Notes: generated from the sequence alone by a model not told the origin. 64,000 nt of DNA from Pseudoips prasinana (GCA_951640165.1 OX621244.1:10992001-11056000), one strand, 5' to 3'. Positions 1 through 12,496 are shown, counted from the stretch's first letter. Translations and numbers: made by a program.

Positions 1-52
1 ACTTTCAATAAGAGGAATTTGACAGATTGGGGTAGCTTGATGTGCTGGCGTC
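1..52. mobile_element. M1 MITE, right end only (cut by window edge)
   Basis: The end matches the terminal repeat of four fuller copies at 22584, 28993, 41409 and 50134: a CTACCCCAATCTGTC-type subterminal block (here reverse complemented) and a GTGCTGGCGTC terminus. The left half lies outside the window. Confidence 0.75.
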
Positions 53-197
53 ATTATTTATATGTCAATAAAACATTTAAAACTATTGACACCATACACC
101 CCACGCGTTTTTAGAATATATTAAATTTTTTTTTGTGTGGATTTCTATTGAACCCCGTATTTTAGTTTATTTTCAAAATGTACTTATTTTTGTAGTT

Positions 198-396
198 GAA
201 GTGGCAGTGGGCCAGGCACATAGCTCGTAAAGTAGACGGCCGCTGGGGCAGAAAGGCTCTCGTGTGGTGACACGAACCGGAAGACGCAGCGTGGGCGGGC
301 ACTTTAAAAGATGGATCTTGTGCGAGTCGCTGGAAGTCGTTGAAAGCGGAAAGCGAAAGACCGGCAATCGTGGAGGCTGATATAATGATTATGACT
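198..396 (+). mobile_element. RTE-a LINE 3' fragment
   Basis: Non-coding remnant of the extreme C-terminus and 3' end of an RTE-type LINE. It shares GAAGTGGCAGTGGGC, ACGGCCGCTGGGGCAGAAAG and the CTGATATAATGATTATGA-type tail with the copies at 46.6-48.35 kb and 51.65 kb. It lacks the block just before the tail that other copies have, so it carries a small deletion as well as being 5' truncated. Confidence 0.8.
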
Positions 397-1086
397 AATT
401 TCCATATATTATAATTTATAGGCATAAGAATTATACTTCTGATAAATGTTTGACTATGAAAACTAATTTACTTGCCGCCATATCTATTATAGTCTTTTCG
501 CCATAAGATGAGTTTCCTGACAGTTCATTTTTTCCGTGGCACGCATACTAATTTAGATGAATAAAAACTAAACTGGCAAAAATAATAATAATAATAATAA
601 CAAAAATATTGCCTTTCGTAAATTACTAAGTAAATTATTGTAGTTATAATTAACTGTTAATAAATTAAGTAAATAAAAAAAAATATAAATCTTAAAAATG
701 TCTAATGCGTTGAACGGAACGTCGGCCAATAGAGACTGACACTACTCACAGATTGACACGAATCTGATTCCATTTTCTTTGCCAACTGAATCGATATTAT
801 AAAAAAACGATTATATTTCGTTAGGTCAAGTCACTACAATTGTCAAACAAGAACTGTTAGGGAATTCATCTTATGGCGAATAGTTTGTTAAAAAAAAACA
901 AACCAATAAATGCGATAAATAATGAATCTGTTGAAGATAATGTTTGCTACCGCGTCAGTTGCGTTAAGCTGTAGTAGCATAAACTTTGGTTAGCGCTTAA
1001 TAGCAGCAACATTTAAGTTTCGTACGCCATACCCTTAATGCCTTTATCTTAAGAGAATATTTTATCTTAAGAGCAGCTTGACTTAC
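397..1086. other. No gene recognised; short ATA microsatellite
   Basis: AT-rich sequence with an (ATA)n tract near 580-602. I see no coding signal and no match to other repeats in the window. Confidence 0.5.
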
Positions 1087-1325
1087 AGAATATACTAAAG
1101 ATATGACGGCATAGAATATCATCACCCCATTTCATCACGTGGGGGGCGTAGAAATCGACCGAGGGAATACCTACCAGAGAACGGGCAGCAGCGTTTTTCT
1201 GTGAACTGTGACCATCAAACAGCGATTGCCAACCCGTCTGCCAAGCACGGCGATTTGGCATGTCCCCCTATTCTTTGGTGAGACTTTTGTCCAGCAGTGG
1301 GCACACTTTGGCTGACATGATGATG
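1087..1325 (+). repeat. Repeat G with TGATGATG tail
   Basis: Dispersed repeat with the core AATATCATCACCCCAT, then GGCGTAGAAATCGACCGAGG, ACGGGCAGCAGCG and GCGATTGCCAACCCGTC. It ends in a CTTTTGTCCAGCAGTGGGC block and a TGATGATGATT tail. Related copies lie at 3617, 42225, 44840 and 46360. The tail resembles the RTE-a 3' end, so this may be an RTE-mobilised SINE or a diverged RTE 3' end. Confidence 0.65.
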
Positions 1326-1849
1326 ATTAATAATGCAGCCCATTACTGGCCCACTGTTGCACAGCTCCTCTTATAATAATAGGGCATAGGCTATAGTCCC
1401 GCTAGACCAACGACGCATAATATATGTAACGAAAGAACTGACGATATCAGATCACGTTTCTTTAAAGTACCATTGAATACACGTGTTCTTTGTATCTGAG
1501 TTTGACACGTGGCTTATTCTCTAACTTATCATTGAATCTGAAAGTATTCAGGAGTTTTGTGATTATCTAACAAAGGTCAATTGGGAACAGAAGAACGGTA
1601 GGTAGAGTTTTTAATGTTAGTTTTGGAGAATAGTAGTCAATAGCAACGCAAGTCATAGTTTAATTTTTAACAGATTGTAAATGGAACGGGATTATTAATT
1701 CGAATACATTTTTTGTGCGAATTCTCCGTTGCTTGCATTTGAATTTCGTGTTTTATTTGGGTTTCGTTGCTAAAGAATGGCAATGAAACCTATTACTGAG
1801 CCTTTTCTGTCGTCCGCCTGTCGGTCTGTATATCAACGGGCTATTTATG
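1326..1849. other. No feature recognised
   Basis: Unique-looking AT-rich DNA without long ORFs or repeat matches that I can see. Confidence 0.5.
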
Positions 1850-1925
1850 TGTCACACAAATAGTTGTCCGGCGCAGGACTCGAACCCGCGACAGGAAGCG
1901 GCGAGGCGACTGTCTTAGCCGCTGT
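1850..1925 (-). mobile_element. SINE-B fragment (tRNA-headed)
   Basis: Contains the shared GTCACACAAATAGTTGTCC block and, read on the minus strand, a B-box-like GGGTTCGAGTCCTG followed upstream by a tRNA-like A-box region. Only the head is kept. Fuller copies are at 36345 and 42000. Confidence 0.65.
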
Positions 1926-3616
1926 TTATTGCTTATTTTTTAAGGAAATAGAGTATGTTTTTGATGACTAGCTTATATTCTTATTGACCGATGTCATATT
2001 TAATGTTATAAATTATTGTAGCAACGTCTTCGCTTTTTAGCTGATTTTTGTACTTTATGGGTGAACAAAAAGCGTGAAACTCGCGTCAACATCACCGCAC
2101 GCTTCCCATGAGCCATATGTATACTGTGTATAGATGTACTCTGTACGATATAGTATACATTATATATAGATACAAAGCGTAAATCTTAATGCGAAGAGTT
2201 AAATATTATATTGTAGATTATTTAGATTAGAAGTCTTAATAATAGTTATCACTTCTATATATAGCCCCACTTTTTTTTGAAGCGTATTTTTAATCTATGA
2301 TGCAGTGCTGGATGTGACAGTTACTGAAGAAAACTGCTAAAAAACCCAGTAGGATTCTTTTTTTTTATTGATTAGCTGGGATTATCGGGACAAGTCAGGT
2401 GCAGGGCTAACCGCTTTGCCTAAACAAACAAAGACTCAACTTTAATCATTATTCGAATGTACTTAGATCAGCGTCATTAGGTAGTATAAATTAATCCAAT
2501 TAAGTATTCAGGTGTAATGAAATTGTCCCTTATTTCAATTTGAGTTAAGTGGCATAGGCACGTAACTTAGCGTGACGTACTTCGTCACAGATAGTAGCAA
2601 TCAGACAGATAAACTGGTAATATCATCAAACTGATATTCAAATGGCGTTATAAATTTCGGCACTCCATTAATTAAGTTTAGAAAACACTGAAACTCGGGA
2701 TGGGTGAGTTATTTCTATCCGCTCTATGATTTATTCACAATGGCTACAAAAGTATGTATTTTTGTATAAAATCTTTGTAATTTAATTATCTCATTCTGAT
2801 TATAAAACAGTTTTTCTTAAAGGTTCATGTTAACGCATAGCGCCATCTATCGCATCTATCGCATTGGTGTTTATTTTATTCTGTAGATGGCGCTATTTTA
2901 AACTATTAACTGTGAAAGTATTTTTTTTTATCTGTGCAACACTTTTCTTTTTTAAAACGTTAATAAGTTAAATAGATTAGTTGTCTAATTTAGAAAACGC
3001 AGACATAAGAATTCTTCCCGCGCATTATTGTCGGTTCTGGCATGTCATTCTAATCTTTTACACGAAATATACATATTGTCTCAAAATCAACATACAAGAG
3101 GACTCAATTTCAAATCACAACTTCTGCCCCTGAACTCCTGATGCCATAATTCGTAACAGTTCGTATAATTAAATTGTCAGTTAACACAAGGCACTCGGAA
3201 GCGAGAACTCCGTCTAAACTCTGCCGAGTGGCAATGAGTAGCGCTGTGAATCCTAAGATCAGCTCCAGCCAGGTTCAAAATCATGCTTCTACATGCATCT
3301 TTGAGAAACTGCCTTAGCACAAGCGATAAGAATATATAAAGAGACTTCAAATAGAAAAGAATTCAGCGACGAGAAACAACTAAACATCAAACGACATGAT
3401 AATGAATATTTGAAAACTATGATTAGACAATTAATGCAACAATAATTGCTGCAAAAAAGTATATGCAAGTATGCATGCCGAATGTGAATACTTCAACAGT
3501 TCTAAGAGATAAACGACATTGAACCTTCTTCGATCTGTCTGAAATTGGTTTTAACCGACGTACGACGTAAAGAAAATCAAAGAAGAAAAGAAAAGAAAAT
3601 CGTCTAGGAGGATGAA
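1926..3616. other. No gene recognised; short inverted AGCGCCATCTA repeat
   Basis: AT-rich and free of coding signal. At 2843-2900 an AGCGCCATCTATCG block is answered by TGTAGATGGCGCT about 50 bp on, a small inverted repeat that could be a tiny MITE remnant. Confidence 0.45.
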
Positions 3617-3680
3617 TTTAGACACCCCACTGGATGAGATCGGGTGATGATATTCTGATATGCGCCGCCTCTATGACACA
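3617..3680 (-). repeat. Repeat G fragment
   Basis: The block CACTGGATGAGATCGGGTGA followed by TGATATTCTGATATGCGCCG matches, in minus orientation, the 5' part of repeat G seen at 42340-42400 and 44950-45005. Confidence 0.6.
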
Positions 3681-4254
3681 GCATAGCAGTTACATAATTC
3701 TAACTATCTAGTCACATGACAAAATGGTTCTTAACAGACAAATATACAGCAAAAACATAGGTACATTAAATTTAAAATTGCTACAAAATAAAAAGAGCTT
3801 ATCACAACCATAGCCAAGATTAAAACAATCTACAACGCAGTTCCGGGCGAAAACTCCTGTTTATATACCTCCTACCTCTGGTTGTATAAAGATACTTGAC
3901 GCAGGAAAAGCAAGTTCGGGTTGTAAGTTAGCCGACTTTACGATTTGCGGCCGCCGCGTGTCTCCAAAATTAGGACCGAGGTAGCCGTGGCTGTTTCAAA
4001 AATAGTAGCAACGTAGCCGCGACCGGAATCCGTAAGTTGAGGTGAGAATGAAAATGTTTTCCCTGGTCGCTTTATGTTATGTTTTCGGTCGCTTCATGAA
4101 GAATAGCTGAGCTGAATTTATTATTGTAATTTGAGTTTAATAAGGAAAACTTTTATCTCACCCATTTTTTTGTCAAACATTTTCTAAGTTATAAGGCAGA
4201 ATGATAATTATATGGGAAAAAATATGGATAGTTTCTTTTTTTTACGATGACGCC
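3681..4254. other. No feature recognised
   Basis: AT-rich sequence with no long ORF and no internal repeat match. Confidence 0.5.
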
Positions 4255-4402
4255 CACACTATGAATGAATCCCTGTATCGCGGGATACTATAGGAACTAT
4301 GTGTATGACCCATCTTTATGCGTTATACAAATAGTTTTAGTGTGCGGGAATCGAACCCCGGACGGCGAGGCAACTATCTCAATCACTGCGCTACATGTCC
4401 AT
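4255..4402 (-). mobile_element. SINE-B copy
   Basis: Read on the minus strand it has a tRNA-like head (GCGCAGTGATTGAGAT, then B box GGGTTCGATTCC) followed by the ACACAAATAG-type body and the AGTATCCCGCGATACAGGG block shared by all SINE-B copies. It is diverged from the copy at 42000. Confidence 0.7.
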
Positions 4403-6002
4403 TGCATATTGCTTTTTATTTTATTCAGGATGTGAGTCTCGCGCATTCCCGCATTAACGTATAGTGACAATTGCGCAAAACGCCCTCAAATACTAACTAT
4501 ATCATACTCATACTCCGTACTAACTTTGTATTTATGAGATCAATTATTTTCTTCACATAGTTATTGTGCCTACTTCTTTATTTTGGAAAGTTGCATTCAA
4601 GGCAATCCGTACAGATATACCCTACGAATAGGAACCATTTACCATACTATAAAATCATAAAGTTACAGTAGATGAGACTAAATTTAAACATAAGGTACTA
4701 TTTTTCTTTAATGGTATAACCAAACCTTTTTGTGGAAATTTAAAAATCGACTCATATCGTTCATAATAAAATAATTAAAAAAACACGCTTTTAGCACGCA
4801 CAAAAGATTACAAAATGTCCGCAATGTTGGATTTAAGTCACGTGACTAATTTTTTCGTATTCCTGACAGCAAACCCTTTCATTTGATACCCATATCATGG
4901 GGGTGGATTTCAAACAGCCAGTCCGCCGTCTTGGGGAGGCCGCCATATTGGATTTGTAATGACGTTTCTTAGCTAGTCATTTATTGCCATCAGGACTCAG
5001 AGCATGTGCAAATATTTCAACCTAATCGGAGACCGGGAAGTGGGTCAAATTAAGATTCCAAGATTTTCTTACATACGTAATTAGTTACAAGTGAAGATAA
5101 TAATAGCGTGTTAAAAATAACTATTATGGTGCGGCTCAGGCCATGCGTCCATCCGTCACAGAAGGTCATAGCGGTATATCTCATTTCTGCTACTGTTTTG
5201 AAATTTGGAATAGTTTTAGGTATCGCTTTCGGCATTTGACCTCATTTGGATATTCTAAAACAACAATAATACATTCGAAACTCAAAATTTTGCTTCTTTA
5301 TTACATATTTGGCAGGATCGACCATAGTTTGTATACAAGTATCATTACATAAACTCGTTTATTATCATGCAGTTGGTATTCCAAATTCAGCAGACCACCG
5401 GAAAATTGAAACGACCAGCATAACCACACGTGTCGTACGGAGCCGACCTCGGTAAATAATAACTTACGGCCATACTAACCGATACTTTGGCGTAATTTTG
5501 GCCGAAGTTGAAATTCCGGCAGTTGCATGTTAAAGTAAACACATGGAATGGTCTGGTGGCGAACGTGTGACCATGCATAACTGAGATGGCTTTACGAGGT
5601 GACTGGCAAAATACCGTGCTTGCTTGCTTATCCGAGCACGTTGTAGACAAGACATTGTGGGGCTAGTATGGTACCGATTCATCATATCAAATATTGGCAT
5701 TATCGGTATACTATGTTCATATGGTTGGAACTAGATTACCTAATTGGTTAATCAGTAGCGTGCACAGTCACAAACGAATGAATACACATAGTTTCTGTGT
5801 TCAAATTCCTTAAGCTGAAAAGGCAAAAGTGGTATTGTAGTATACCGCAACGCCCCCTGTTTGAAACGCGGTGCAAATTGTTGTAGTTTAACGAACAATT
5901 ACAATAGCATATCTCTGTGCAGTCATTTTCAAGAAAATTGCTGCTAGTGAGTATACTCTGTAGTAACGCTACTAAATCCTTATTTGGACGATCTTGGAAT
6001 GT
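4403..6002. other. No gene recognised; probable old repeat DNA
   Basis: The stretch 4860-5060 has phrases such as TCGGAGACCGGGAAGTGGGT that recall common lepidopteran repeats, but no second copy lies in the window to prove it. Small ORFs on both strands at 5050-5650 show no recognisable domain. Confidence 0.4.
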
Positions 6003-6120
6003 TCACGGGAAGCTGCTGGATGCGGGCAGCGCAGGACCGGCTGTTGTGGAAGTCCTTGGGGGAGGCCTTTGACCAGTAGTAGCCGTATTGGCCGTCTTTT
6101 GGCTGATATGATGATGAATA
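6003..6120 (+). mobile_element. RTE-a LINE 3' fragment
   Basis: Contains AGCTGCTGGATGCGGGCAGC, GGGGGAGGCCTTTGACCAGT and the CGGCTGATATGATGATGA-type tail of RTE-a. Only about 120 bp of the 3' end remains, a typical severe 5' truncation. Confidence 0.8.
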
Positions 6121-7690
6121 AAAAAAATTGCGGTGCGGCAGAGTAAGTACAATAAAAAAGTGTTATTGAGAATAAATGCTCTAAGAAGCTATGCTATAAC
6201 TTCATAAAAATGGCTGTAAAATACCCCTATGTCTCGAAGATCACATCAAGCCGTGGTCAAGATGATGCATTTGATAACTCTCTGGACATGTCGAATTGCC
6301 GTTTCATAGGATTACGTGAGTGAAAGAAACATGAGAATTTTGCCTTCCGAATTTGCCAAAGCCAGTAAGCCAGGTTGAGAGTTCATGTGAACAATCTCAT
6401 CTGAAATATTTGTAACGTTTTGAACCGTTTTATAATTAGACAAGTTTAAGAATTGATATAAAAAAAATACATTATCGTAATGTCAAATTATTTGATATAG
6501 CGTATTTTTCTTTCGCGTTACATTTAAAAAAATAATAATTTCCACTAGCATGAAACGCGCAATATTAAAAATAACTAACGCCTCGTCATACCTTAACCAA
6601 TTTTCATGTCATTGCGATCATATACAAAAATACCTGTAAAATTTATAGATAAAAGGGAATTAATTTAGAATGAATTCCAACAATTTATCGCTATAACACT
6701 AAAACATGTAAAAAAAAAATCCGAGCTCGTCTGTATTTTACTTACCCATTATATAAATCTTAGTCTGTTTTAATAAACTGCTAATGCCACAGCTCAGTTA
6801 CAGCCTTGAAGTAAAGCTTTTGATCACGTAGGTACGAAATTGTTGCGTAAATATTATCTTGAGAGAAATTTGCAGCAAACTTCTTAACTTGTGATAGAAA
6901 CATGCATATAGGGAATTAAGATCACCATTGATGAATATTTATTTTTCAATCTTTATTTCCTAAGAGTTGATCAACAATGGCATTTAATATTATTATGTTT
7001 GTCTATAAGTCTCTGTTAAAAGAAATTTAAGAATCCGTTAAACACGAAGAATTTAAATATACATTATGTATGAAACCATAGACGTCAGCGTTATTCGTGT
7101 GTTAGTTATGTGCAAGTATTAATATTGACATGAAAGTCGTTGAACACGATCATTATTTGCAACAGTACCTTGTGCCTGTGACAAAACGTTCAATTTGCAC
7201 AAATCAATTCAAATTTAATGTGTCTTAATTTTCCTTAGATTGGAAACTATTAGTATTGCCCAGTTAAAATTTCTGATGTCTTTCGTTCCTGAATTCGATT
7301 AACAGTCTCTCTATGGTCTTTTTTGCAAGCGGGGTCACGTTATGGACAGTGAGCACCACCGCCCATGTACACTCACAACACCAGAGGGGCCGCAAGTGTC
7401 TTCCCGGTCTTTAAGAAAGAATAGGCTCCCGTATTGAATGTTGCCATGTCATATCGGATCAAATACTCCTTTGTTCTAAACCCCTTTTGGTTACCATAAA
7501 TAAATTCTACCAAAAATGTCTGAGTAGAGCAGTGTAAATAAAAGTACACCTGCAGCCCATTGTTTACTATTTTCTATGTCGTTTTTATATCATCTTCTGC
7601 GCTACTACTTTCTTCGATTCCCGTTTGTTTCTCATGTTCTCCTTCACTTTGGGAACTATTACTTCTACCATGCTATAACTTCTTTTTAGT
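6121..7690. other. No feature recognised
   Basis: AT-rich DNA with no coding signal and no clear repeat partner in the window. Confidence 0.45.
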
Positions 7691-7818
7691 TTCATATCAG
7701 CCGAAAGACGTCCACTGCTGGACGAGGCGTCCCCCAAGGATCTCCACAGTAGCCGGTCCTGCGCAGCCCGCATCCAGCGGATCCCGCGACCCTTGCAAGA
7801 TCGTCGGTCCACCTTGTA
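7691..7818 (-). mobile_element. RTE-a LINE 3' fragment
   Basis: Starts with TTCATATCAGCCGAAAGACG, the reverse complement of the RTE-a tail, and runs back through the GGATGCGGGCTGCGCAGGAC block. An apparent 75-residue minus-strand ORF here is the out-of-context LINE C-terminus, not a gene. Confidence 0.8.
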
Positions 7819-8667
7819 GGACCTTGTTCATTATAGTGTTAGAACACTATCGGTCACTCGTATATAGGATACGAGATACAAGTAAGACACTGAAAGACGA
7901 CACCAGTTAAGTAAAGCGCCACAAAATGCCCATAACCCTGTTTAAGTAGAATAATTTATGGCCGGCTTATACGAGCTGATACCTGTATGATATAAGGGTA
8001 ATGAGTAAACTTTACATATAACGTAGATTCCGATATTGAGTTCCTAGCTTTGTTGTTAGATAACTGGTAACTTATGAGCACGATACCGAATTGCGAACGG
8101 TTTGTATTAGTACGTCGTTTTGGGGTTTATATAAGTAATTTTGTTTTCGAATAAACCAGCCTTTTTATTTACCTCCGTTCACCTCTATGATAGTAACTAG
8201 CTTTTGCACGCAATTTCATCCACGTTATTAGATATATCATCCGTTTGTGGATATTTAGGGAAATCATTTTATTAAATAGTCGTATGAGCTTTCGAACGAT
8301 TACGTTTATATGCTCTTTGTGTAGGGTTACATAAACTTAGATATTAAGATTTTTTATTTATGATTTTAACTTTCAGAAAGAATATTTAAACTCAATATAC
8401 CTATTTATAAATATGAGTTGAGGACAATCAACCGGGGTAGATGGGCAACACCGAGCGGTGACGTTATATAAATGGACGAACTCGATGGTGGGGGACTTTC
8501 ACGCTACGAGTTGGTTATGTCAGAAAAATAAAATGTCGATAGGTTATACGTATTTAGTTGTACTCAATTATACAAATGTCATAGTGTTGCAATAAATATA
8601 GATCTATTACAATGTTGTATCAATATATTGTTGTTACTGACATGTGGAGTTTTCTTATATGTAGTAC
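7819..8667. other. No feature recognised; flank of LTR element
   Basis: AT-rich sequence leading to the LTR element. Its last four bases, GTAC at 8664-8667, are the left copy of the target-site duplication. Confidence 0.5.
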
Positions 8668-8985
8668 TGTAATGATATTACCTGCCCTCCTATAGAATAA
8701 AACCTCTTTTATCAAGATAGCTAGTAGCTCTGGTCATTTTATTAAAATAACTAAACATAGCTTTTAAAATGAGAATAGAATTCGAATCAAATAAAAAGCA
8801 TGGTGTTACGTTTGATTGATGTTTGTCAATAGTTATAAAAATGGTGTGCTAAAGTAAACATTGTGAATCTAATATAATTATTTTAAATAAAATCAGTGAT
8901 TGTTTGTGAATACATGTGTTATCATTGAGAAGATCTCCCTAGATCCCGTATAGAAATACCTCTTGCAGCTGCGAGTGTGCTTACA
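8668..8985 (+). repeat. 5' LTR (318 bp)
   Basis: Begins TGTAATGATATTACC and ends GTGTGCTTACA, giving TG...CA termini. It matches 11644-11961 along its length. It contains AATAAA signals and a TCAGT initiator-like motif at 8893-8897, a usual arthropod transcription start context. Confidence 0.95.
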
Positions 8986-9003
8986 TGGTGGTAGGCGCCT
9001 TTG
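8986..9003 (+). other. Primer binding site candidate
   Basis: The sequence after the LTR starts TGGTGGTAGGCGCC. TGG pairs with the CCA end of a tRNA, the normal arrangement for minus-strand priming. I cannot name the tRNA from sequence alone. Confidence 0.65.
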
Positions 9004-9170
9004 GTTATTTGAAAAGATTTTGAAGTTTTCAAAGGGGAGAGAGATTAAACAAGAAAACTAAAAAGAAAAGAAGAAACCATGGCTAGGGGGCCATTTGGGG
9101 CTGGCTAAAACTTTAGGAGAGAAAAGGAACGCAGAAAATTGCTGAGTTGATGCCTATCTCCGTTACCAGT

Positions 9171-9643
9171 ATGATGGAAAAGGTGGGGATAGATGTCTTG
9201 GGTCCTTTTCGTGTCTCAGATAGAGATTTGGAGGCGTTAGAGAGATGATTTCCGACCGAGGGACGGTGTTCACAGCCCATATAGTACAAGAAGTCATCAG
9301 ATTGTTTGGAGCTAAAGCAGTTCTAACAAATGAGAAAAGAATTGCTTTGGAAAACCTAGCCACACAAGCAGTAAACAACATAACCCAGGCGCAGCAGAAA
9401 CAGAAGTCCAGCCACGACAGGCGAGCGTCAAGGCGAGAGTTCCAGCCGGGAGATCTGGTGCTCTTGTACACTCCGAGACGAATTTCTGGTAAGAACTTCA
9501 AATTACAACGGTTATTTGTAGGGCCATGGGTGGTGGTTAGACGTGTAAGTGATGTCACTTATGTGGTGCGAAAGCCTGGACGGAATAGATCCGACACAGT
9601 ACATATCAATCGGATGAAATCATTCCAGACAAGGGAGATTTGA
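9171..9643 (+). pseudogene. Integrase remnant of Ty3/gypsy element (two frames, internally deleted)
   Basis: Two overlapping pieces remain. The first, from the ATG at 9171, reads through GIDVLGPF, the region of the first catalytic aspartate, and stops at 9246-9248. The second (9245-9643, 132 codons) opens with ISDRGT, the second aspartate block, then jumps to the integrase C-terminal region with QPGDLVLLY and SDVTYVV, typical of the GPY/F-like end of gypsy integrases. The stretch with the catalytic glutamate is missing, so no DDE triad can form. It lies just inside the 5' LTR, where gag would normally begin, so several kilobases are deleted. Not functional. Confidence 0.85.
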
Positions 9644-11630
9644 ATAAATACTTGATATGCTGGGCTCCTATGTCTAATGAGAGTTATTTTATTTGTTCCG
9701 TTATTGTTATTTAACATTGTACGATTAGCATAAAATTATAATATTAATGTTGTCCGCTGCTGGACATGGGCGTAGCCCAAATATTTTCATAATTTTAATA
9801 CTGGTTATGATTGACTATAGTCATCACACTTATGACTTATTTTGTTGGTGGTGATGATGTATAAGTGGCGCTGCTACATGATTATCAGGTGTTACCCTGA
9901 AAAGAGTCGTTTTTGGGGCACACACACAGGATGTTCATTGTCTGGAGAAGCAATGAAAGCCTCCTAGACTAACCAAGTCTTGTTATTATGTTGTTTATGC
10001 CAGAAAACACACGATATTTATAGATTACATCAAAAATGTGGAATTATCATGTCACGGTGTTTGCGACCAAACATCTCCGAAACGGCTGGCCCGATTCGCA
10101 TAAAAATTTTGTATGAATATCTGGCGAATATTTTTTTTTTTTACCTTAAGTTTAAGGGTGAACCACTACTAAATATTTGCCTGTAATAAAAAAAAAAAAA
10201 AAAAAAATTGAAAATCGAAAATTAAATAAAACTTTAAATTCACCATTCTACTACCAAGCCCTATCTATTTTTCTTTTTAGTAACAATAATTTAATTTTAT
10301 GTTTATTTGGATAATTTTTTTTGCATCCAATCAAATGTCTTTCGATGACTTAGATTTGTTAATAGACCCAATAGATGGCGCTGCGATAAGACTGTGAGTT
10401 TTATTGCTGTTGTTATGGCAGTGGTAGAATAGATAAGCCGTTTACTTATGTTACTGATGAGAATGTTTATAATTACAATTTTATTTTATTTGTCAAATAT
10501 ATGAATATACTTTCGCGCATAAATTTTGTTTTCATGTGAAACGTACGAGAGCAACGATGACCAGGGGCGGTGTTCCAGTACAACCACAATGGACATGATG
10601 GAAGATCGGAAAATGAATAACGGGATTTACAAGAAGTAAATATCCAGGTAGAGATAGGGAGTTAGGAAATGGGTGAAGCGTAGATTAAGGGGATATTTCC
10701 GTCAATAGTTAAGAGTGGGTGATAGAATTTAATTATTCATTGGCATCACACATCTAGCACATAGTAGCCGATAGATGTGGGAGAACCTCATGGACTCCAT
10801 GATGTTGATGGGTATTCTGTTCTACCTAACACTTTTATTTTCATGTCTGGGGACAAATAGATGATAGGGTAGGTTAATTGGTATAAATGAGATATTTATT
10901 TTTCATTAATCTTGGTTGGTATATGATCTTCCATCATGGTCCTGACTCTCTGGAACCCCATCCTTGATTGATAAGATTAATATCTTTTTGTTATCAATTA
11001 TTTTGGATAGTTTAGCAGTTAGGTTTTATAATAGGATAGCCATTAGCCAACTTTTATACATGCTTGAATTAATTTTTAACCACTTGTTCTAATTAATTAT
11101 TTCAGATTATCATTAATAATTTAGTTGAACGGTCAACTGTTGTGATAATTTAATTTGGATTAAACTTTTAACCAGTTGTTATAATTAAGTTTGCCCTTTT
11201 AAAATAATTATTTTCAGATCATTAATTTATGATTTATTTAAATGGTTAAAAGTTGTAATTATTTTAATTTTTTTTTTATTTCTGTACTTTTACTTGGTGA
11301 TAGGGCCAAGTATGATCATTGAAGCTATTGTGTATGAAGGTTGACTAATATTTTATTTTAGCTAGGATAGCTATAATTAGGTAGCGTTTAGCTAGTGTTA
11401 GGAAAGTAGAATTAGGGCCTTGAAAGTATAATTTTTGGTTGGTTTTTTTTATACTTTGAGCAAGTCGGACTCATACTCCCATTTGCTAGACTTTCAGTGG
11501 GTCCTGGGTTCAATTCTACTCTTTTTTATTGCACCTATGTATTTGATAACTCCCAACATAGGTAGACAGTTATAATGTAGGAAGGTAACAGAATTTTGGA
11601 AGTGTTTCAAGACTTCCAAAATTTTTTTTT
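9644..11630. other. Non-coding interior of the LTR element
   Basis: Contains a poly(A) run near 10188-10207, a phrase near 10074-10110 (ATCTCCGAAACGGCTGGCC) resembling a Helitron block at 34970, and AT-rich DNA. I see no gag, protease or RT remnant. Part may be a nested element captured in the interior. Confidence 0.55.
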
Positions 11631-11643
11631 GGGGAGGGGGTGA
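11631..11643 (+). other. Polypurine tract
   Basis: GGGGAGGGGGTGA lies immediately upstream of the 3' LTR after a run of T. This is the expected plus-strand priming site. Confidence 0.85.
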
Positions 11644-11961
11644 TGTAATGATATTACCTGCCCTCCTATAGAATAAAACCTCTTTTATCAAGATAGCTAG
11701 TAGCTCTGGTCATTTTATTAAAATAACTAAACATAGCTTTTAAAATGAGAATAGAATTCGAATCAAATAAAAAGCATGGTGTTACGTTTGATTGATGTTT
11801 GTCAATAGTTATAAAAATGGTGTGCTAAAGTAAACATTGTGAATCTAATATAATTATTTTAAATAAAATCAGTGATTGTTTGTGAATACATGTGTTATCA
11901 TTGAGAAGATCTCCCTAGATCCCGTATAGAAATACCTCTTGCAGCTGCGAGTGTGCTTACA
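11644..11961 (+). repeat. 3' LTR (318 bp)
   Basis: Same sequence as the 5' LTR at 8668-8985 from TGTAATG to CTTACA. It is followed by GTAC, the right target-site duplication. Confidence 0.95.
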
Positions 11962-11965
11962 GTAC

Positions 11966-12496
11966 TTATATTAGTAGGTTCTGTTTACACCTACCAGAGA
12001 ACGCTACTACACATTTTTAAACCCAATTATGTCAGTCTGGAGTTCATCTACGTGACTATACACAATGTTTCTTTACTGTTCGTCTGCACAGGATAAAAGG
12101 AAACTATTACGGTTCGTATTTTACAATAATTCATTTGTTAAATGTTGTTAAAGCCATTATACATAATATATGCTCTAATCTCAGTTCCATCCTGATAAAT
12201 TGTGGAGTACCGCGTTAAACTTTATAATATGCACGGTTTCCTTACTCTCGCGGCTCTTGTTAGTGCTTAATTCCTACCACATTCCAGTAGCTGGATAGGT
12301 AAGTGATAAACAGAGTGACTAAATATCAAGTTAGCTAAGCCCTTATCTTATAACCGTTTTGAACTGACAATTTGGACATTGTGACTTTAAGCACATTTTC
12401 AAAGAATACTGTGTGGAAATTTGAACACCCTCCATACTACGGTATGTTTCAATTTTATTTCACATTACGTGTTCTTTTGTTCTTTTTTTTAACACA
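11966..12496. other. No feature recognised
   Basis: AT-rich DNA right of the LTR element with no coding signal. A phrase near 11990 (ACCTACCAGAGAACG) recalls repeat G but is too short to call. Confidence 0.45.

Larger units (their letters stand above)
8664..11965 (+). mobile_element. Complete non-autonomous Ty3/gypsy LTR retrotransposon with 4-bp TSD
   Basis: Element 8668-11961 is flanked by GTAC at 8664-8667 and 11962-11965. Both LTRs are 318 bp and I see no difference between them on reading. A TGG-initiated primer binding site follows the 5' LTR directly, and a purine-rich tract (GGGGAGGGGGTGA) precedes the 3' LTR. The ~2.66-kb interior keeps only integrase pieces; gag, protease, RT and RNase H are absent. 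It therefore depends on another element's proteins, and the matching LTRs argue for very recent insertion. The integrase remnant places it in Ty3/gypsy. Confidence 0.93.

Noticed and set aside
5387..5650. 87-codon minus-strand ORF
   Set aside because: No motif recognised and the composition looks random.
7560..7910. 116-codon plus-strand ORF
   Set aside because: Runs across an RTE-a 3' fragment lying on the other strand; no domain.
9163..9558. 131-codon minus-strand ORF
   Set aside because: Shadow of the integrase remnant on the plus strand, which shows recognisable gypsy integrase blocks.
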